Below are positions 8,450 through 18,338 of a DNA stretch of 64,000 nucleotides, in pieces. Source of the stretch: Nocardia transvalensis (GTDB lineage: Bacteria > Actinomycetota > Actinomycetes > Mycobacteriales > Mycobacteriaceae); the NCBI RefSeq assembly GCF_015477765.1, contig NZ_JADLQQ010000004.1, positions 620,001 through 684,000 on the forward strand, in the 5' to 3' direction. The translations under genes were made by a program, and so were the position numbers. The first letter of the stretch is position 1; each line of letters opens with the position of its first letter. The notes beneath the pieces are model-generated. The model did not search any database. It was not told where the DNA came from and saw only the letters and a list, made by a program, of their open reading frames with translations.

Positions 8450-9358
8450 GTGCGTACTGAAGGGGACACCTGGGACATCGTCAGCAGCGTCGGAGCGACG
8501 GCGCTCGGGGTGGCTGCGACCCGGGCCGTGGAAACCGTCCAGCCCGATGCGCTGGTGCGCGACGAGTACGCCGCGCTGTTCGTGGCGGCCTCCGGTCACG
8601 AGGGGATGAATCGGATTATCGCGGATCCGTCGGCCCTGCGGGACTCACCCATGGGCCCTGCGATGATCGGCCTGCGCAGCAAGTTCTTCGACGACCACTT
8701 CCTGGATGCGGCCGCCGATGACGTGCGGCAGGCGGTGATTCTGGCCGCGGGTCTCGATGCCCGAGCCTATCGCCTGCCCTGGCCGCCGGGCACCGTCGTC
8801 TTCGAACTCGATCAGCCCAAGGTGCTCGAATTCAAGCGGCAGGTGCTGACCGAGCACGGTGCCGTCGCGCCCGCCGACCGGCGCGAGGTGGCGGTGGACC
8901 TTCGCGACGACTGGCCGCAGGCCCTGCTGGAGGCGGGATTCGACCCGTCCGCTCCGACGGCGTGGTCGGCCGAGGGCCTGCTGCCGTATCTGCCCGGAGT
9001 GGCACAGGATGCGCTGTTCGAGCGGATCGCGCGGCTGTCGGCGCCAGGCAGCCGGTTGGCCACCGACACCATCAGCAATTACGAGGAGTTGGGCCGGATG
9101 GCCGAATACCAGGCCGACCATATGCAGGACACCCCGTTCGCGGAGATCGATCTGAGCGGCCTGTTCTACACCGACGACCGCACCGAACCCGACGCCTGGT
9201 TCGCCGCCCACGGCTGGTCGACGACCGCGCAGTCGCCGACCGAACTCGCGTCCCGCTACGAGCGGGCACTGCCGCCGGTTCCCGAACAGTTCGAGGCGAT
9301 GTTCCGCAGCAGTCGCTACGTCACGGTCACCAATCCGGTCACAGCTCCCTCTGCATGA
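8450..9358 (+). CDS. Class I SAM-dependent methyltransferase, TIGR00027/leucine carboxyl methyltransferase-like family
   Basis: 302 residues. This family is greatly expanded in mycobacteria and nocardiae and its substrates are largely unknown. The SAM site is 'VILAAGLDARAYRLPWP' with Asp in the acidic loop 'VFELDQPKVLEFK', followed by 'VAVDLRDDW' and 'WSAEGLLPYLP', all characteristic. GTG start is chosen because GGAGGAAA lies directly upstream and the N-terminus 'TEGDTWDIVSSVGATAL' is the usual one. The 3' end overlaps the convergent GNAT gene by 20 bp. Confidence 0.88.
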   Translation: MRTEGDTWDIVSSVGATALGVAATRAVETVQPDALVRDEYAALFVAASGHEGMNRIIADPSALRDSPMGPAMIGLRSKFFDDHFLDAAADDVRQAVILAAGLDARAYRLPWPPGTVVFELDQPKVLEFKRQVLTEHGAVAPADRREVAVDLRDDWPQALLEAGFDPSAPTAWSAEGLLPYLPGVAQDALFERIARLSAPGSRLATDTISNYEELGRMAEYQADHMQDTPFAEIDLSGLFYTDDRTEPDAWFAAHGWSTTAQSPTELASRYERALPPVPEQFEAMFRSSRYVTVTNPVTAPSA

Positions 9359-9887
9359 CGTAGTCGTGGCAGAGCTGCGAGCCCACGGTGAAGGTCTTGG
9401 TGCCGACGGTCCGAAAGCCGTGTTTGCCGTAGAACCGTTGGGCGCGCTCGTTCTGCTGATTGACCCCCAACCAGACCACCGCGTAACCGCCGCGGCGGGC
9501 GCTGTCGACGGCGGCGCGCATCAAGGCCGTCGACACCCCGCTGCCGTGGTGGCCGGGTAACACGTACAGCTTGCTGATCTCGATGACGGGGCGGCGCTCG
9601 ACCGCCCGGGCGACATCCGGATCGGCGGGTTCGCCCGCGACGAGCATGGCGTAGCCGACGATCTCGCCGTCGGCCTCGGCCTTGAGCACGATGCGGTCGG
9701 GATCGCTGAGATAGTCGCCGAAGCGGTCGTGCGAGAGCACCTCGGCAATGAATTTCTCGATGTCCTCCGGCTGCAGCCCGGGCGGGCAGGCCAGCGGAAA
9801 GGTCGCCGCCGCAACGTCACTGAGGGTCTCCACGTCCCACAGCCCGGCCCGGTCCACGATGACTGGGATGTCGCTCATACCTGTCAT
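9339..9887 (-). CDS. GNAT-family N-acetyltransferase (Rv2669-like)
   Basis: 182 residues with a full GNAT fold: 'EISKLYVLPGHHGSGVSTALM' is beta4 and the acetyl-CoA pyrophosphate loop, and 'VWLGVNQQNERAQRFYGKHGF' is the family's C-terminal signature. Substrate unknown. The third in-frame ATG (residue 4, MSDIP) is an alternative start. It corresponds by neighbourhood to M. tuberculosis Rv2669, although two genes are inserted here between it and zapE. Convergent overlap of 20 bp with the methyltransferase. Confidence 0.85.
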   Translation of the reverse strand: MTGMSDIPVIVDRAGLWDVETLSDVAAATFPLACPPGLQPEDIEKFIAEVLSHDRFGDYLSDPDRIVLKAEADGEIVGYAMLVAGEPADPDVARAVERRPVIEISKLYVLPGHHGSGVSTALMRAAVDSARRGGYAVVWLGVNQQNERAQRFYGKHGFRTVGTKTFTVGSQLCHDYVMQREL

Positions 9888-9942
9888 AGCACCACATCGC
9901 CGCCGTCCGGCGCAGATCCGGTCTTGCGGGTAAACCGATCGT

Positions 9943-9948
9943 TATACT
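9943..9948 (+). promoter_or_regulatory. Probable -10 element of the FAD oxidoreductase gene
   Basis: TATACT ends 11 bp before the ATG at 9960 in otherwise GC-rich DNA, which implies a very short or absent leader. The -35 is unclear. Confidence 0.4.
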
Positions 9949-9959
9949 ACGGTGCGGAG

Positions 9960-11693
9960 ATGGGTGTTACCTATAGTTACGCCAATTCGGCGGAGTACGA
10001 CGCGATCGTCGTCGGTTCGGGGATGGGTGGCATGGTGGCCGCGGCCTACCTGGCGGCGGCGGGTCGGCGCACGCTGGTGCTGGAGGCCTACGACGTGATC
10101 GGCGGCTGCACCCACGCGTTTCGCCGGGCGGGGAAGTGGGAGTTCGACGTCGGACTGCACTATCTCGGGGACTGCGGGCCGCACGGGATGGTTCCGACGA
10201 TTCTGCGTGGGGTCGGGCTGGACAAGAAGATCGAATTCCGGCCGCTGGATCCGGACGGCTTCGACACCATCGTCTTTCCCGATCTGACCCTGAAGATTCC
10301 GCGCGGCTGGGACAACTATCAGCGCAATCTGATCGAAGCCTTTCCCGCCGAGGCGGATCGGATCCGCGCGGTGGTGCGCATCCTGCGGCGCATCGGCCGC
10401 AGTATCGACCACAGCCGCACGCCCGCCTCACTGCTGGGCAATGCCCGATTCGTGTGGTCGGCGGGCCCGGCGGCGGTGTGGGCCATGCGCCCGCTGACAC
10501 ATCTGCTCGATGCCCACGAACTCGGTCCACGGCTGAAGGCGGCGATGTCGGTGCAATACGGCACCTACGCCAGTCCGCCGCATCGCACGCCGGTCATGGT
10601 GCACGCCTTCATGTTGCACAACTTCCTCAACGACGGCGCGTGGTTCCCGAAGGGCGGCGGTCAGGTGTTGTCGGCGCGGCTGGGTGAGGTGGTGGTCGCC
10701 CACGGCGGGCAGATCCGCACGCGGGCGGCGGTGCGGCGGATCCTGGTGCGGGACAAGGCCGTCACCGGTGTCGAACTCGAGGACGGGAGCCGGTTCACCG
10801 CGCCGATCGTGGTGTCCAACGCCGATGTCAAACACACCCTGCTCGATCTGGTCGGCCGTTCCCATCTGAACCGCCTCACGGCGGCCCGTGTGCGCGGATT
10901 CCGGATGTCGCAGTCGTTCTTCAACTGCTACCTGGGCGTCGATCTCGATCTCACCGAACGGGTCGGCAACACCAACTTCTACTCGGTCCCCACCTCCGAG
11001 GACGTCACATCCCTGTTCGAGGATCTGGCCGAGAACAAGGGCGGCTATACCCGGGACGAGCGAATCGCGCAGGCACGCAAGCGGCTTCCGGCCTATGTCA
11101 GCATCACCACGGTCAAGGATCCGGACAACCCGTTCGGCGCGCCGCCCAGTTCGTCGGTGCTGGAGGTGATGACGCTGATCTCCGCCGAACCCGACTTCTG
11201 GGGCCTGCCCGCATGGCCCGCCCACGGCGACACCGAATACCGGCACAACCCCGAATACCTCAGGATCAAAGAAGCTTTGACCGACATCATGATCCAGCGG
11301 GTGGCCGAGGTGATCCCCGGCATCGAGGAGCACATCCGGTGGCGGGAGGCGGCCACCCCGCTCACCCAGCACCGGTACACGCGCTCCACGAGCGGTACGC
11401 CGTACGGAATCGAGATGTCGCTGTTGCAATTCGGGCCGTTCCGGCCCGGGGTGCGCACGGAGATCCGCGGACTGTTCCTCGCCGGTGCCTCCACCGCCTG
11501 GGGACCGGCCGTCGAAAGCGCGATGCTGTCGGGCCTGCACGCCGCCGCGGCCGCACTGCGCCGCGACCTGGATGCCGAGATCCGAGCGGGGACGGTGCTC
11601 GGCGACGCCCACGATCTCGGGCCCGACGGTGCGGACTGGGAACCCCTGGCCGCCGCGAAACGGCTCGCGGTGCGCACCGCACGTCGCGGCTGA
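9960..11693 (+). CDS. FAD-dependent oxidoreductase, phytoene desaturase/retinol saturase-like
   Basis: 577 residues with an N-terminal dinucleotide-binding motif (VVGSGMGGM, Gly19-Gly24), then 'LVLEAYDVIGGCTHAF', and a C-terminal FAD-closing segment 'GLFLAGASTAWGPAVESAM'. The architecture is that of the carotenoid isomerase/desaturase and retinol-saturase group, which acts on hydrophobic polyenes or lipids. No carotenoid genes are nearby, so a lipid substrate is only an inference. Two small redox genes follow on the same strand (gap 9 bp, then ATGA overlap), suggesting one operon. Confidence 0.75.
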   Translation: MGVTYSYANSAEYDAIVVGSGMGGMVAAAYLAAAGRRTLVLEAYDVIGGCTHAFRRAGKWEFDVGLHYLGDCGPHGMVPTILRGVGLDKKIEFRPLDPDGFDTIVFPDLTLKIPRGWDNYQRNLIEAFPAEADRIRAVVRILRRIGRSIDHSRTPASLLGNARFVWSAGPAAVWAMRPLTHLLDAHELGPRLKAAMSVQYGTYASPPHRTPVMVHAFMLHNFLNDGAWFPKGGGQVLSARLGEVVVAHGGQIRTRAAVRRILVRDKAVTGVELEDGSRFTAPIVVSNADVKHTLLDLVGRSHLNRLTAARVRGFRMSQSFFNCYLGVDLDLTERVGNTNFYSVPTSEDVTSLFEDLAENKGGYTRDERIAQARKRLPAYVSITTVKDPDNPFGAPPSSSVLEVMTLISAEPDFWGLPAWPAHGDTEYRHNPEYLRIKEALTDIMIQRVAEVIPGIEEHIRWREAATPLTQHRYTRSTSGTPYGIEMSLLQFGPFRPGVRTEIRGLFLAGASTAWGPAVESAMLSGLHAAAAALRRDLDAEIRAGTVLGDAHDLGPDGADWEPLAAAKRLAVRTARRG

Positions 11694-11702
11694 ACAGCAT
11701 CG

Positions 11703-12062
11703 ATGACCGCCGGCGCTACGCTTGGATCCGTGACCGCAATGCGCTTGCTCGCACGGATCAATCGGTATCTGACCAATCCGCTGTTCCGGGTGGTGGCCGG
11801 GCGGGTGCGGGGCTATGCGAATATCGTGCACACCGGCCGCCGCTCGGGCCGCAGCTACCGCACCCCGGTGGGGATCACCTGGGACGGCAACCAGCTGATG
11901 GTCGCGGTGAACTATGGTGCGACCAGCGACTGGGTGCGAAATATCGTGACCGCCGGAGCATTCCGGCTCGAACATCGGGGCCGCTCGATCGCGATGGACC
12001 GGCCCGAACTGGCCCGCATCGGCGGCCGCGATTTCCTCATCGCAGAAAGGGCTCCGGCATGA
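11703..12062 (+). CDS. Deazaflavin (F420)-dependent nitroreductase-family protein
   Basis: 119 residues of the DUF385/Ddn split-barrel family: 'NIVHTGRRSGRSYRTPVGI' is the signature that contacts F420 phosphate. These proteins reduce quinones or other substrates with F420H2 in actinobacteria. A more compact start at 11739 (MRLLARINRYL) fits family alignments equally well. The stop overlaps the next start (ATGA), implying translational coupling with the glutaredoxin-like gene. Confidence 0.8.
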   Translation: MTAGATLGSVTAMRLLARINRYLTNPLFRVVAGRVRGYANIVHTGRRSGRSYRTPVGITWDGNQLMVAVNYGATSDWVRNIVTAGAFRLEHRGRSIAMDRPELARIGGRDFLIAERAPA

Positions 12063-12322
12063 CCGATTCCTCGCCCGACGCGCCGCCGGTCACCGTCTAC
12101 TGGCGGTGGTGGTGCACCTATTGCCTCCGACTCGGAATCGCCATGCGCCGCGCCGGAATCGCGTTCGACAAGATCGACATCACCCGCGATCCGGCGGCCG
12201 CGGCCGACCTGCGCGCCCTCACCGGCGGCGACGAGATCACCCCGACCGTCCTGGTGAACGGGCACACCCTGATCAACCCGAAGGTCGACGACATCCGCGC
12301 CGCCCTCGCCGACTCTGCGTGA
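12059..12322 (+). CDS. Mycoredoxin/glutaredoxin-like protein
   Basis: 87-residue thioredoxin-fold protein with a redox motif CTYC (Cys19-Cys22), cis-Pro in 'EITPTVLVNG' and 'LINPKVDDI' near the C-terminus, as in mycoredoxins that use mycothiol in place of glutathione. The canonical Mrx1 motif is CGYC, so this is a variant rather than clear Mrx1. It is translationally coupled to the F420-type reductase and may act on it or a shared substrate. Confidence 0.8.
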   Translation: MTDSSPDAPPVTVYWRWWCTYCLRLGIAMRRAGIAFDKIDITRDPAAAADLRALTGGDEITPTVLVNGHTLINPKVDDIRAALADSA

Positions 12323-12376
12323 TCGGTTCGGCATACCGACCATTCGGGTGCTCGAATCGAGATGAAAGCGGCCCCG

Positions 12377-12425
12377 ATGATCACGCTGGGCTCCCGGTTG
12401 AGTAACGAATCCGGTCATGATCACG
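12377..12425. repeat. Pair of direct repeats upstream of the 12507 gene
   Basis: ATGATCACG occurs at 12377-12385 and 12417-12425, 40 bp apart (about four helical turns), each containing the palindrome TGATCA. They lie in the 184-bp gap before the next gene and could be a paired operator. Confidence 0.3.
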
Positions 12426-12506
12426 TGAAGGGCCCTGATATTTACGGCACTCTGGAAGGAGCGGACTGGAACGGCCCGCGGGTGCACGGGTAGGGGAAGT
12501 GGTCGC

Positions 12507-13451
12507 GTGAGCACGAAGGATCGGACCGAGATCGGGAGCGGACAGGCGGCGGTGCTGGCTCCTCCGGAGCCGGTGAATCTCCCTGAGGTGGAACCGAATC
12601 CACGCGGCCATCGGCCGGGGGAGCGCTGCCAGGAGGCCGGGTGTGGCAATTGTCACTGGGACGTGCAGCGACTGAAATACTGGCTACGCGGCCGGCTGCT
12701 GGCGTCGGGGGCCGACGACGCGGAGGTGGACAAGTCGCTGGGTGCGCAGACGCCCGGCGTGCTGTGGCGGCGCGGTTCTCGGCTGTGCGCGATCGAAGTG
12801 CGCAGTGCCCCGGTGTTTTTGGCGCACGCGCAGGAGCGCACGGCGCGATTGCGCGCGGTGGGCTGTGACGAGGTGCTGTGGTTGTGCCCGCCCGGCTACT
12901 GGGTCCCGCGGTTGCCGGCGCTCGGTATCGACGACTTCGCCCCGCTGGTCTGCGAGTACCGGGTGGTGTCCGGGATGGTCGAGGCGGGGCCCTCGGGTGC
13001 GGTGGTGCCGCACGAGAAGCCCTGGGCGGTACGGGAATTCATCGAAGGCTGGGTGGCGGGCGAACTGGCCTGGGGCTACCGCGACGAGACCACGGGAGGA
13101 TGGGCAAGGGTGACCGACTGGGAGCAGCACACGCACGCGCAGGCCCTCATGATCGCACGGCAGCGGCAGGAGCTGATGCACCAGCGCACCACCTTGGCCT
13201 TGGCGCGCAACGCCACTCGTGAAAAGGCCAAGCAGGTGCACAAGCTGCTGGGCCGCTTGGAACGCGCCGAGCGGATCGCCGAGGAGTTGGACGGGGCCCG
13301 CCGCCGCCTGGACGATCACAAGCGGATCGACGCCACCCTGCGGGTGACGATCGCCCGCCAGCGCGAGGCCCTGGTCCGCTGGCAGGCGCTCACCTGTTTC
13401 GCCATGCTGGTGATCGTCACCTTCATCGTGGCGGGGTTGATGCTGCGCTGA
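12507..13451 (+). CDS. Tail-anchored coiled-coil protein of unknown function
   Basis: 314 residues, not recognised. The N-terminal ~200 residues are soluble and contain a small Cys/His cluster ('RCQEAGCGNCHWDVQ', about residues 38-51). Residues ~200-290 are charged and heptad-like, predicted coiled coil. The last 20 residues form one hydrophobic helix ('MLVIVTFIVAGLML') without a tail, so the bulk should face the cytoplasm. GTG start with GGGGAAG upstream. Its stop abuts the ctpI stop (13451/13452). The Cys/His cluster suggests metal binding, without proof. Confidence 0.6.
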   Translation: MSTKDRTEIGSGQAAVLAPPEPVNLPEVEPNPRGHRPGERCQEAGCGNCHWDVQRLKYWLRGRLLASGADDAEVDKSLGAQTPGVLWRRGSRLCAIEVRSAPVFLAHAQERTARLRAVGCDEVLWLCPPGYWVPRLPALGIDDFAPLVCEYRVVSGMVEAGPSGAVVPHEKPWAVREFIEGWVAGELAWGYRDETTGGWARVTDWEQHTHAQALMIARQRQELMHQRTTLALARNATREKAKQVHKLLGRLERAERIAEELDGARRRLDDHKRIDATLRVTIARQREALVRWQALTCFAMLVIVTFIVAGLMLR

Positions 13452-16400
13452 TCAGCGCATGGTGTGCCCGGCGGCCACCGATCCGGCGGTACCGGCCACG
13501 GCACAGCCGATCACGATCGCCCACGCCAGCGGTCCCAGCGGTACGCAACCGAAGAAGCGGTTGACCCCCGGCGTCATGATGATCGCGGCGAGCAGAGCGC
13601 TGCTGCCCGCCACGGTCGCCCACACCAGCGGGCTGTGGCGGCCGATCACCAGGGTCTGGCCCAGCTGGGTGCCGATCAGGGCGGCCAGGGCCATGGTCTC
13701 CGCGCGGTGGCGACGGCCGGTATAGCGGCCCAGCAGCCACGCGGTTCCGGCTCCGACGGTGGTGAAGGTGCCGCGAACGGCCACCGCCCGTAGGAAGTCT
13801 CCGCCGATCTCCGGGGGCGGGCCCAGCGAGGGCTCGTCCGAATCCTCCGCGTCGGCGGGCCGGGTGTCCGACAGCGCCACGGCCATGGCCGGGCCCAGAT
13901 CGGTGAGCAGGTTGACCACCAGGAACTGCCGGGTGCCGATCGGCGCGCGACCCGACAGCAGGGTGCCGAGCACGGTGAAGGCGACCTCACCGGCGTTGCC
14001 GCCGACCAGCACGCCGATCGCGTCGCGCACCCGCTGCCACATGCCCCGGCCCTCGGCCAGTGCATCGCGCAGCACCGTCAGATCCGATCCGTTGTCCGGT
14101 TGGGTGAGAATCAGATCCGCGGCCTCACGGGCGGCGACCGAGCCGCGGGCGGCCAGCCCGATGCCGACATCGGCGGTGCGGATCGCGGCCGCGTCGTTGC
14201 TGCCGTCGCCGGTCATCGCGACCGCATGGTTGCGGCGCTGCAGCGCGGTCACGATGCGCACCTTGTGTTCGGGGGAGACGCGCGCGAAAACCGTCGCCCG
14301 CTCGATGAGTTCGGCCTGCGCGTCCTCGTCGAGCGCGTCGATATCGGCGCCGGTGGCCACCACGTCGGCCGGAATACCCAGCTGTTCGGCGATGGCCCGG
14401 GCGGTGATCGGATGGTCGCCGGTGATCATGCGGACCCCGATGTCGTTGCGGGCCAACTCTTCCACCAGCTCGGGCGCGCGCGGGCGCGGCGTGTCGGCGA
14501 TGCCGATGAACCCGAGCAGGGTGAGCTGTTCGATCTCCTCGGTGACATCGTCGGGGGCGGTGGCGAAGTCGCGCCGGGCGACCACCAGCACCCGCAGCCC
14601 GCGGGCCGCCAGCCGCCGCACCGCCGCCTCCGCGTCGGCCCGATCCTCAGCGCCGATCGCCGTCACCCGGTGCCCGCTGGAGCCGTCGGCGCGCAATACC
14701 TGTGCGCAGCGCGGCAACACGACCTCCGGTGCGCCCTTGACCGCCAGCCGCAGATGATGGGCGGTGTGGCCGATGGCCGCGGCATATCCGCGGAAACTTT
14801 CGAACGGGATCTCCTCGATCGGATCCCAGGTGTGCGCGGCCCGATCGCCCAGCAGGCTGGTGGAGGCCTCGACGACCGCCCGGTCGGTGGCGTGCACCAG
14901 CGGGCCGTCGTCGGGATTCGGGCAGGCGCGGGCGGCGGCGCGCAGCAGCCGCCGGGCCTGCGGGGAGTCCGCGGCATGGGCGGTGTCCCAGTTCTCGTCC
15001 AGGTCGGCGAGGGCTACCAGGCGCAGCCTGCCCTCGGTGAGGGTGCCGGTCTTGTCGAAGCAGACGGTGTCCACCCGTCCCAGCGCCTCGATCGTGCGGC
15101 TGGAACGGACCAGCACCCCGCGGCGCGACAGGCGACGGGTGGCGGCCAGCTGGGCGACGGTCGCGACCAGCGGCAGGCCCTCCGGCACCGCGGCGACGGC
15201 GACCGCCAGCCCGTCGGCCAGCGCCGGTCGCAACGGCAGCCCGCGCAGGAAACTCGTTGCGGTGACCGCACTTCCGCCGCCGAGTGTGAACGGCAGCACC
15301 TGTGCGGTGAGGCTGCGCAGCTGCGCCTGCACACCGCCGGTCGGGGGCGGACCGGCCACGGCCAGCGCGCGTCCGGCCTCGGTGCCCGAGCCGACGGCCA
15401 CCACCACCGCCCGCGCGGTGCCGTTCACGATCACGCCGCCCTCGAACACCATGCAGGTGCGATCCGCCAGGGCCGCACCGGGTGTCGCGCCGGCCTGCTT
15501 CTCCACGGTCACCGATTCGCCGGTCAGCCCGGATTCGTCGACCTCCAGGCCGGCGGTTTCCAGCAGCCGGGCATCGGCCGGAACCACCTCGCCGGGGGCC
15601 AGGGCGATCACGTCGCCGGGTTGCAATTCCGCTGCGGGCACGGTCTTTTCGATGTCGTCGACGATCAGCCGGGCTTGGAGCCGCTCGCCCACCAGCAGCC
15701 GGTGCAGCGACAGCCGGGCCCGCCGCCGCTGCAGCGCGGACACCGTGGCGTTCAGGCCGAGCACCGACCCCACCAGCAGCGCGTCGGTGGGGGAGCCGAG
15801 CAGCGCGGAGGCGACGGCGCCCACCGCCAGCAGGGGCGTCATCGGATCGGCCAGTTCCCGGCGCACGTGCCGGGCCAGATCGACGGCCGCGGTGGCGGGC
15901 GCGCTGAAGCGGCCCGCGAGTGTCTGCGTGGCGGTGGACAACCGCGACGGCGGCGGCGCCGGTTCCCGATGCGGCGCGGGCAGCCGGGCCAGCACCTCGT
16001 CCGGTTCCAGCGCATGCCACGGCACCAGCGGGACCTCGGCGTGTGGTGCGGCCCGGGCGGCCCGGCGGCCGCTGAGATATCCGGTGACCAGGCCGATCAT
16101 CGTGGCCGCGGCGACCGGACTGGTGACACGCGCGGGCCGGCTGCCGTGCGGTCCGGCGGCCAGCAGCAGTCCGCTGAGTGTCGCCGCCGAGAGCGTGAGC
16201 ACGCGGCCGCGCTCGCTCACCTCGCGCGCCCGCCCCGCCGCGGCGATGATCTGCCGGGCACAGCCCAGATCCGGGCACACCACATCGGCCTGCCAGGGGA
16301 TCCGCACGGTCCCGTCCGGTCGTCGGGTGACGATCCCGATACCCAGATCCGCCGCCCCGAGCCCGCGATGCGCCTGCCCGCTCAGCAACGCCACCACATG

Positions 16401-18338
16401 CCCCTGCCGCTGCAACCGATGCACCAGCCCCGACACCGATCCTCCGGCGCGCACGAATTCGTCCGCGCTGCGCCGCAATTCCCCGGTGCCTTCGTCCCCG
16501 ATCAACACCACCCGCAGCCCGGCCTTCCGCGCCGCCGCCAACAACCCCACGGCTTCGGGATGCGGCTCCCGCCCGATCAAGACCCGCCCGACGACCCGCC
16601 CCCGCTCCCGCAGCAAATACCACCGCGGATCCCCGGGGTCGGTCTTTCGTCGCGAGCCATTATGCGCTGCAGCATCTTTCGTCGAGCGCGCGGGCGCCGT
16701 CGATTCGGCCGCCGACTCGTTCCCGGTCGGTGACACCGCTGTCGTCGGCGCCGCCCGCCGTTGGTCGGGCGGTGTAGGAGGGGCGGCTCCCGATGTCGGT
16801 TCGGGGGCGGTCGGCCTGACCGTTTCGGTCGGATGGCCCGTCGCTTCCTCGGTGACCTCGGCAGGGACGGCTTGCGGACTGTGCTCGGAAGCTTCGGTGA
16901 TCGTCTCGGCCGCTGCCCGGGTCGGCCGTCCGGCAGAACCGGCGCGCCTGCGAGGCACCCAGCGGGCCGCATCGGGTCCGGTGGACGAATCCTGCTGCCG
17001 CGGAGCGTTTTCAACGTCCCCCGACTCGGATTCGGGAGTCAGGTCGAGGTCGGGGCGGTGACGGCCGCGCGGGGGTGGGATCGGCAGTTCGTGGCCGTTG
17101 CGCCACAGGAGGCGCTGGGTGGCGCTCCAGACCTCTTCGGTGGGCCAGGACGGGTCCTCGGTGTCGGCGGCCAGCACCACGGCGCGGTGCCCGCGGACGG
17201 CGTTGCGGTCCACGACGATTGCCGAGACGCGGTCCAGGCGCCGCCACAGCAGCGGGTCGAGGGTCAGCACGCCGCGCCCGGACATGATGGTGGCCAGGGT
17301 CGCGGCGAACAGCTCGCGGCCCGCGCGAGCGGCCTTCGGGACGCCCGCCGTGATCGCGTCGGCGGCGTCGGGTGTGCCCCGGCCGCCGGTGAGCGTGGCC
17401 GCCGAGGCCAGCGCCGAGGCGCTGCTGACCTCGTCGGTGCAGCGCTCGACGGGGCCGCGCGGCAGCGGCGCGGGCCGCGGCGCGGGAGGGCGAAATTCGG
17501 GGACGCCACGATGACGCGGATCGGCGATCAGATCGTCCCAGCGTCGCCATTGCGCATACCGGGCCGTGGCCTCGACCAGGCGCATCGCCCGCTGCACGGC
17601 GTCGGCGAACAGGCCGGTGATCTCCGCATCCATCGCCTGGCCCAGCGCATTTCCGAGGGTGATCACGGTGTCGGTGCGGTGGCGGCCCAACTGCTCCTCC
17701 AGCATGCCGCGCAGTCGCGGCTGCCCGTCGACCAGCGCGACGGCGGCACGGAACATGTGCGCGGGCGCGGGCATCGGCAGCACGCGCCCGGCGACGGCGG
17801 CGCTCAGGCCGATGACGTCACCGGCCAGCTGCAGGGCCGCCGTCAGCACCGGTTCGCGCTCGCAGGGGTGTTCCAGGCGGCGGCTCCACGACTGTCCCTC
17901 GGTGTCGGCCAGGGCTTCGACACGTTCGAGAATGGCCTCGATATCGCTGGCCGACAACCGTTTCGGGTCCGCCGCGACGGTGAGCCACCCGGTGGCGGCG
18001 TTCACCCGGAACCAGTGCACCCCGGGCACCCGATCCAGCTGGCGGTGCAGTACCTCGCCCACCCGGGCGCCGCGCTCACCACGCAGCCCGCGCACCTCGG
18101 CGTGAATACGGTCGCCGCGCACCGCGACTCGTCGCTGGTGCCGCAGTCGGCGCGGCTCCAGCAGCGCCGACAGCTCCCGGCCGATGCCGTCGGTGAGCTC
18201 GGTGACGATCTCGCCGACAGCCGGATCGACGGCCCGGGCGGCGGCGGCCACCGGCCGGCGCATGAGCCCCAGCGTTGCGCCGGTGGCGGCCAGCGGCAGT
18301 CGGATCGGTGCGGTGGCGAGACTCCGGAGCGAGACCAT
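13452..18338 (-). CDS. ctpI: Giant cation-transporting P-type ATPase, CtpI type
   Basis: 1,628 residues, close to the M. tuberculosis CtpI length of about 1,630. P-type ATPase marks: phosphorylated Asp1095 in FDKTGTLTEG, actuator loop 'DESGLTGESVTVEK', hinge 'TGDGSNDAAAIRTADVG'. The first ~600 residues are an actinobacteria-specific extension with a low-complexity Ala/Pro/Thr-rich linker around residues 440-560. The transported ion is unknown; the C-terminal membrane domain resembles P2-type pumps. A small gene upstream overlaps its start (TAATG), which suggests coupled translation. Confidence 0.9.
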   Translation of the reverse strand: MVSLRSLATAPIRLPLAATGATLGLMRRPVAAAARAVDPAVGEIVTELTDGIGRELSALLEPRRLRHQRRVAVRGDRIHAEVRGLRGERGARVGEVLHRQLDRVPGVHWFRVNAATGWLTVAADPKRLSASDIEAILERVEALADTEGQSWSRRLEHPCEREPVLTAALQLAGDVIGLSAAVAGRVLPMPAPAHMFRAAVALVDGQPRLRGMLEEQLGRHRTDTVITLGNALGQAMDAEITGLFADAVQRAMRLVEATARYAQWRRWDDLIADPRHRGVPEFRPPAPRPAPLPRGPVERCTDEVSSASALASAATLTGGRGTPDAADAITAGVPKAARAGRELFAATLATIMSGRGVLTLDPLLWRRLDRVSAIVVDRNAVRGHRAVVLAADTEDPSWPTEEVWSATQRLLWRNGHELPIPPPRGRHRPDLDLTPESESGDVENAPRQQDSSTGPDAARWVPRRRAGSAGRPTRAAAETITEASEHSPQAVPAEVTEEATGHPTETVRPTAPEPTSGAAPPTPPDQRRAAPTTAVSPTGNESAAESTAPARSTKDAAAHNGSRRKTDPGDPRWYLLRERGRVVGRVLIGREPHPEAVGLLAAARKAGLRVVLIGDEGTGELRRSADEFVRAGGSVSGLVHRLQRQGHVVALLSGQAHRGLGAADLGIGIVTRRPDGTVRIPWQADVVCPDLGCARQIIAAAGRAREVSERGRVLTLSAATLSGLLLAAGPHGSRPARVTSPVAAATMIGLVTGYLSGRRAARAAPHAEVPLVPWHALEPDEVLARLPAPHREPAPPPSRLSTATQTLAGRFSAPATAAVDLARHVRRELADPMTPLLAVGAVASALLGSPTDALLVGSVLGLNATVSALQRRRARLSLHRLLVGERLQARLIVDDIEKTVPAAELQPGDVIALAPGEVVPADARLLETAGLEVDESGLTGESVTVEKQAGATPGAALADRTCMVFEGGVIVNGTARAVVVAVGSGTEAGRALAVAGPPPTGGVQAQLRSLTAQVLPFTLGGGSAVTATSFLRGLPLRPALADGLAVAVAAVPEGLPLVATVAQLAATRRLSRRGVLVRSSRTIEALGRVDTVCFDKTGTLTEGRLRLVALADLDENWDTAHAADSPQARRLLRAAARACPNPDDGPLVHATDRAVVEASTSLLGDRAAHTWDPIEEIPFESFRGYAAAIGHTAHHLRLAVKGAPEVVLPRCAQVLRADGSSGHRVTAIGAEDRADAEAAVRRLAARGLRVLVVARRDFATAPDDVTEEIEQLTLLGFIGIADTPRPRAPELVEELARNDIGVRMITGDHPITARAIAEQLGIPADVVATGADIDALDEDAQAELIERATVFARVSPEHKVRIVTALQRRNHAVAMTGDGSNDAAAIRTADVGIGLAARGSVAAREAADLILTQPDNGSDLTVLRDALAEGRGMWQRVRDAIGVLVGGNAGEVAFTVLGTLLSGRAPIGTRQFLVVNLLTDLGPAMAVALSDTRPADAEDSDEPSLGPPPEIGGDFLRAVAVRGTFTTVGAGTAWLLGRYTGRRHRAETMALAALIGTQLGQTLVIGRHSPLVWATVAGSSALLAAIIMTPGVNRFFGCVPLGPLAWAIVIGCAVAGTAGSVAAGHTMR

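Noticed and set aside
14100..16733. 877-residue rightward frame opposite ctpI
   Set aside because: Antisense to the P-type ATPase, Gly/Arg/Gln-rich, no conserved blocks.
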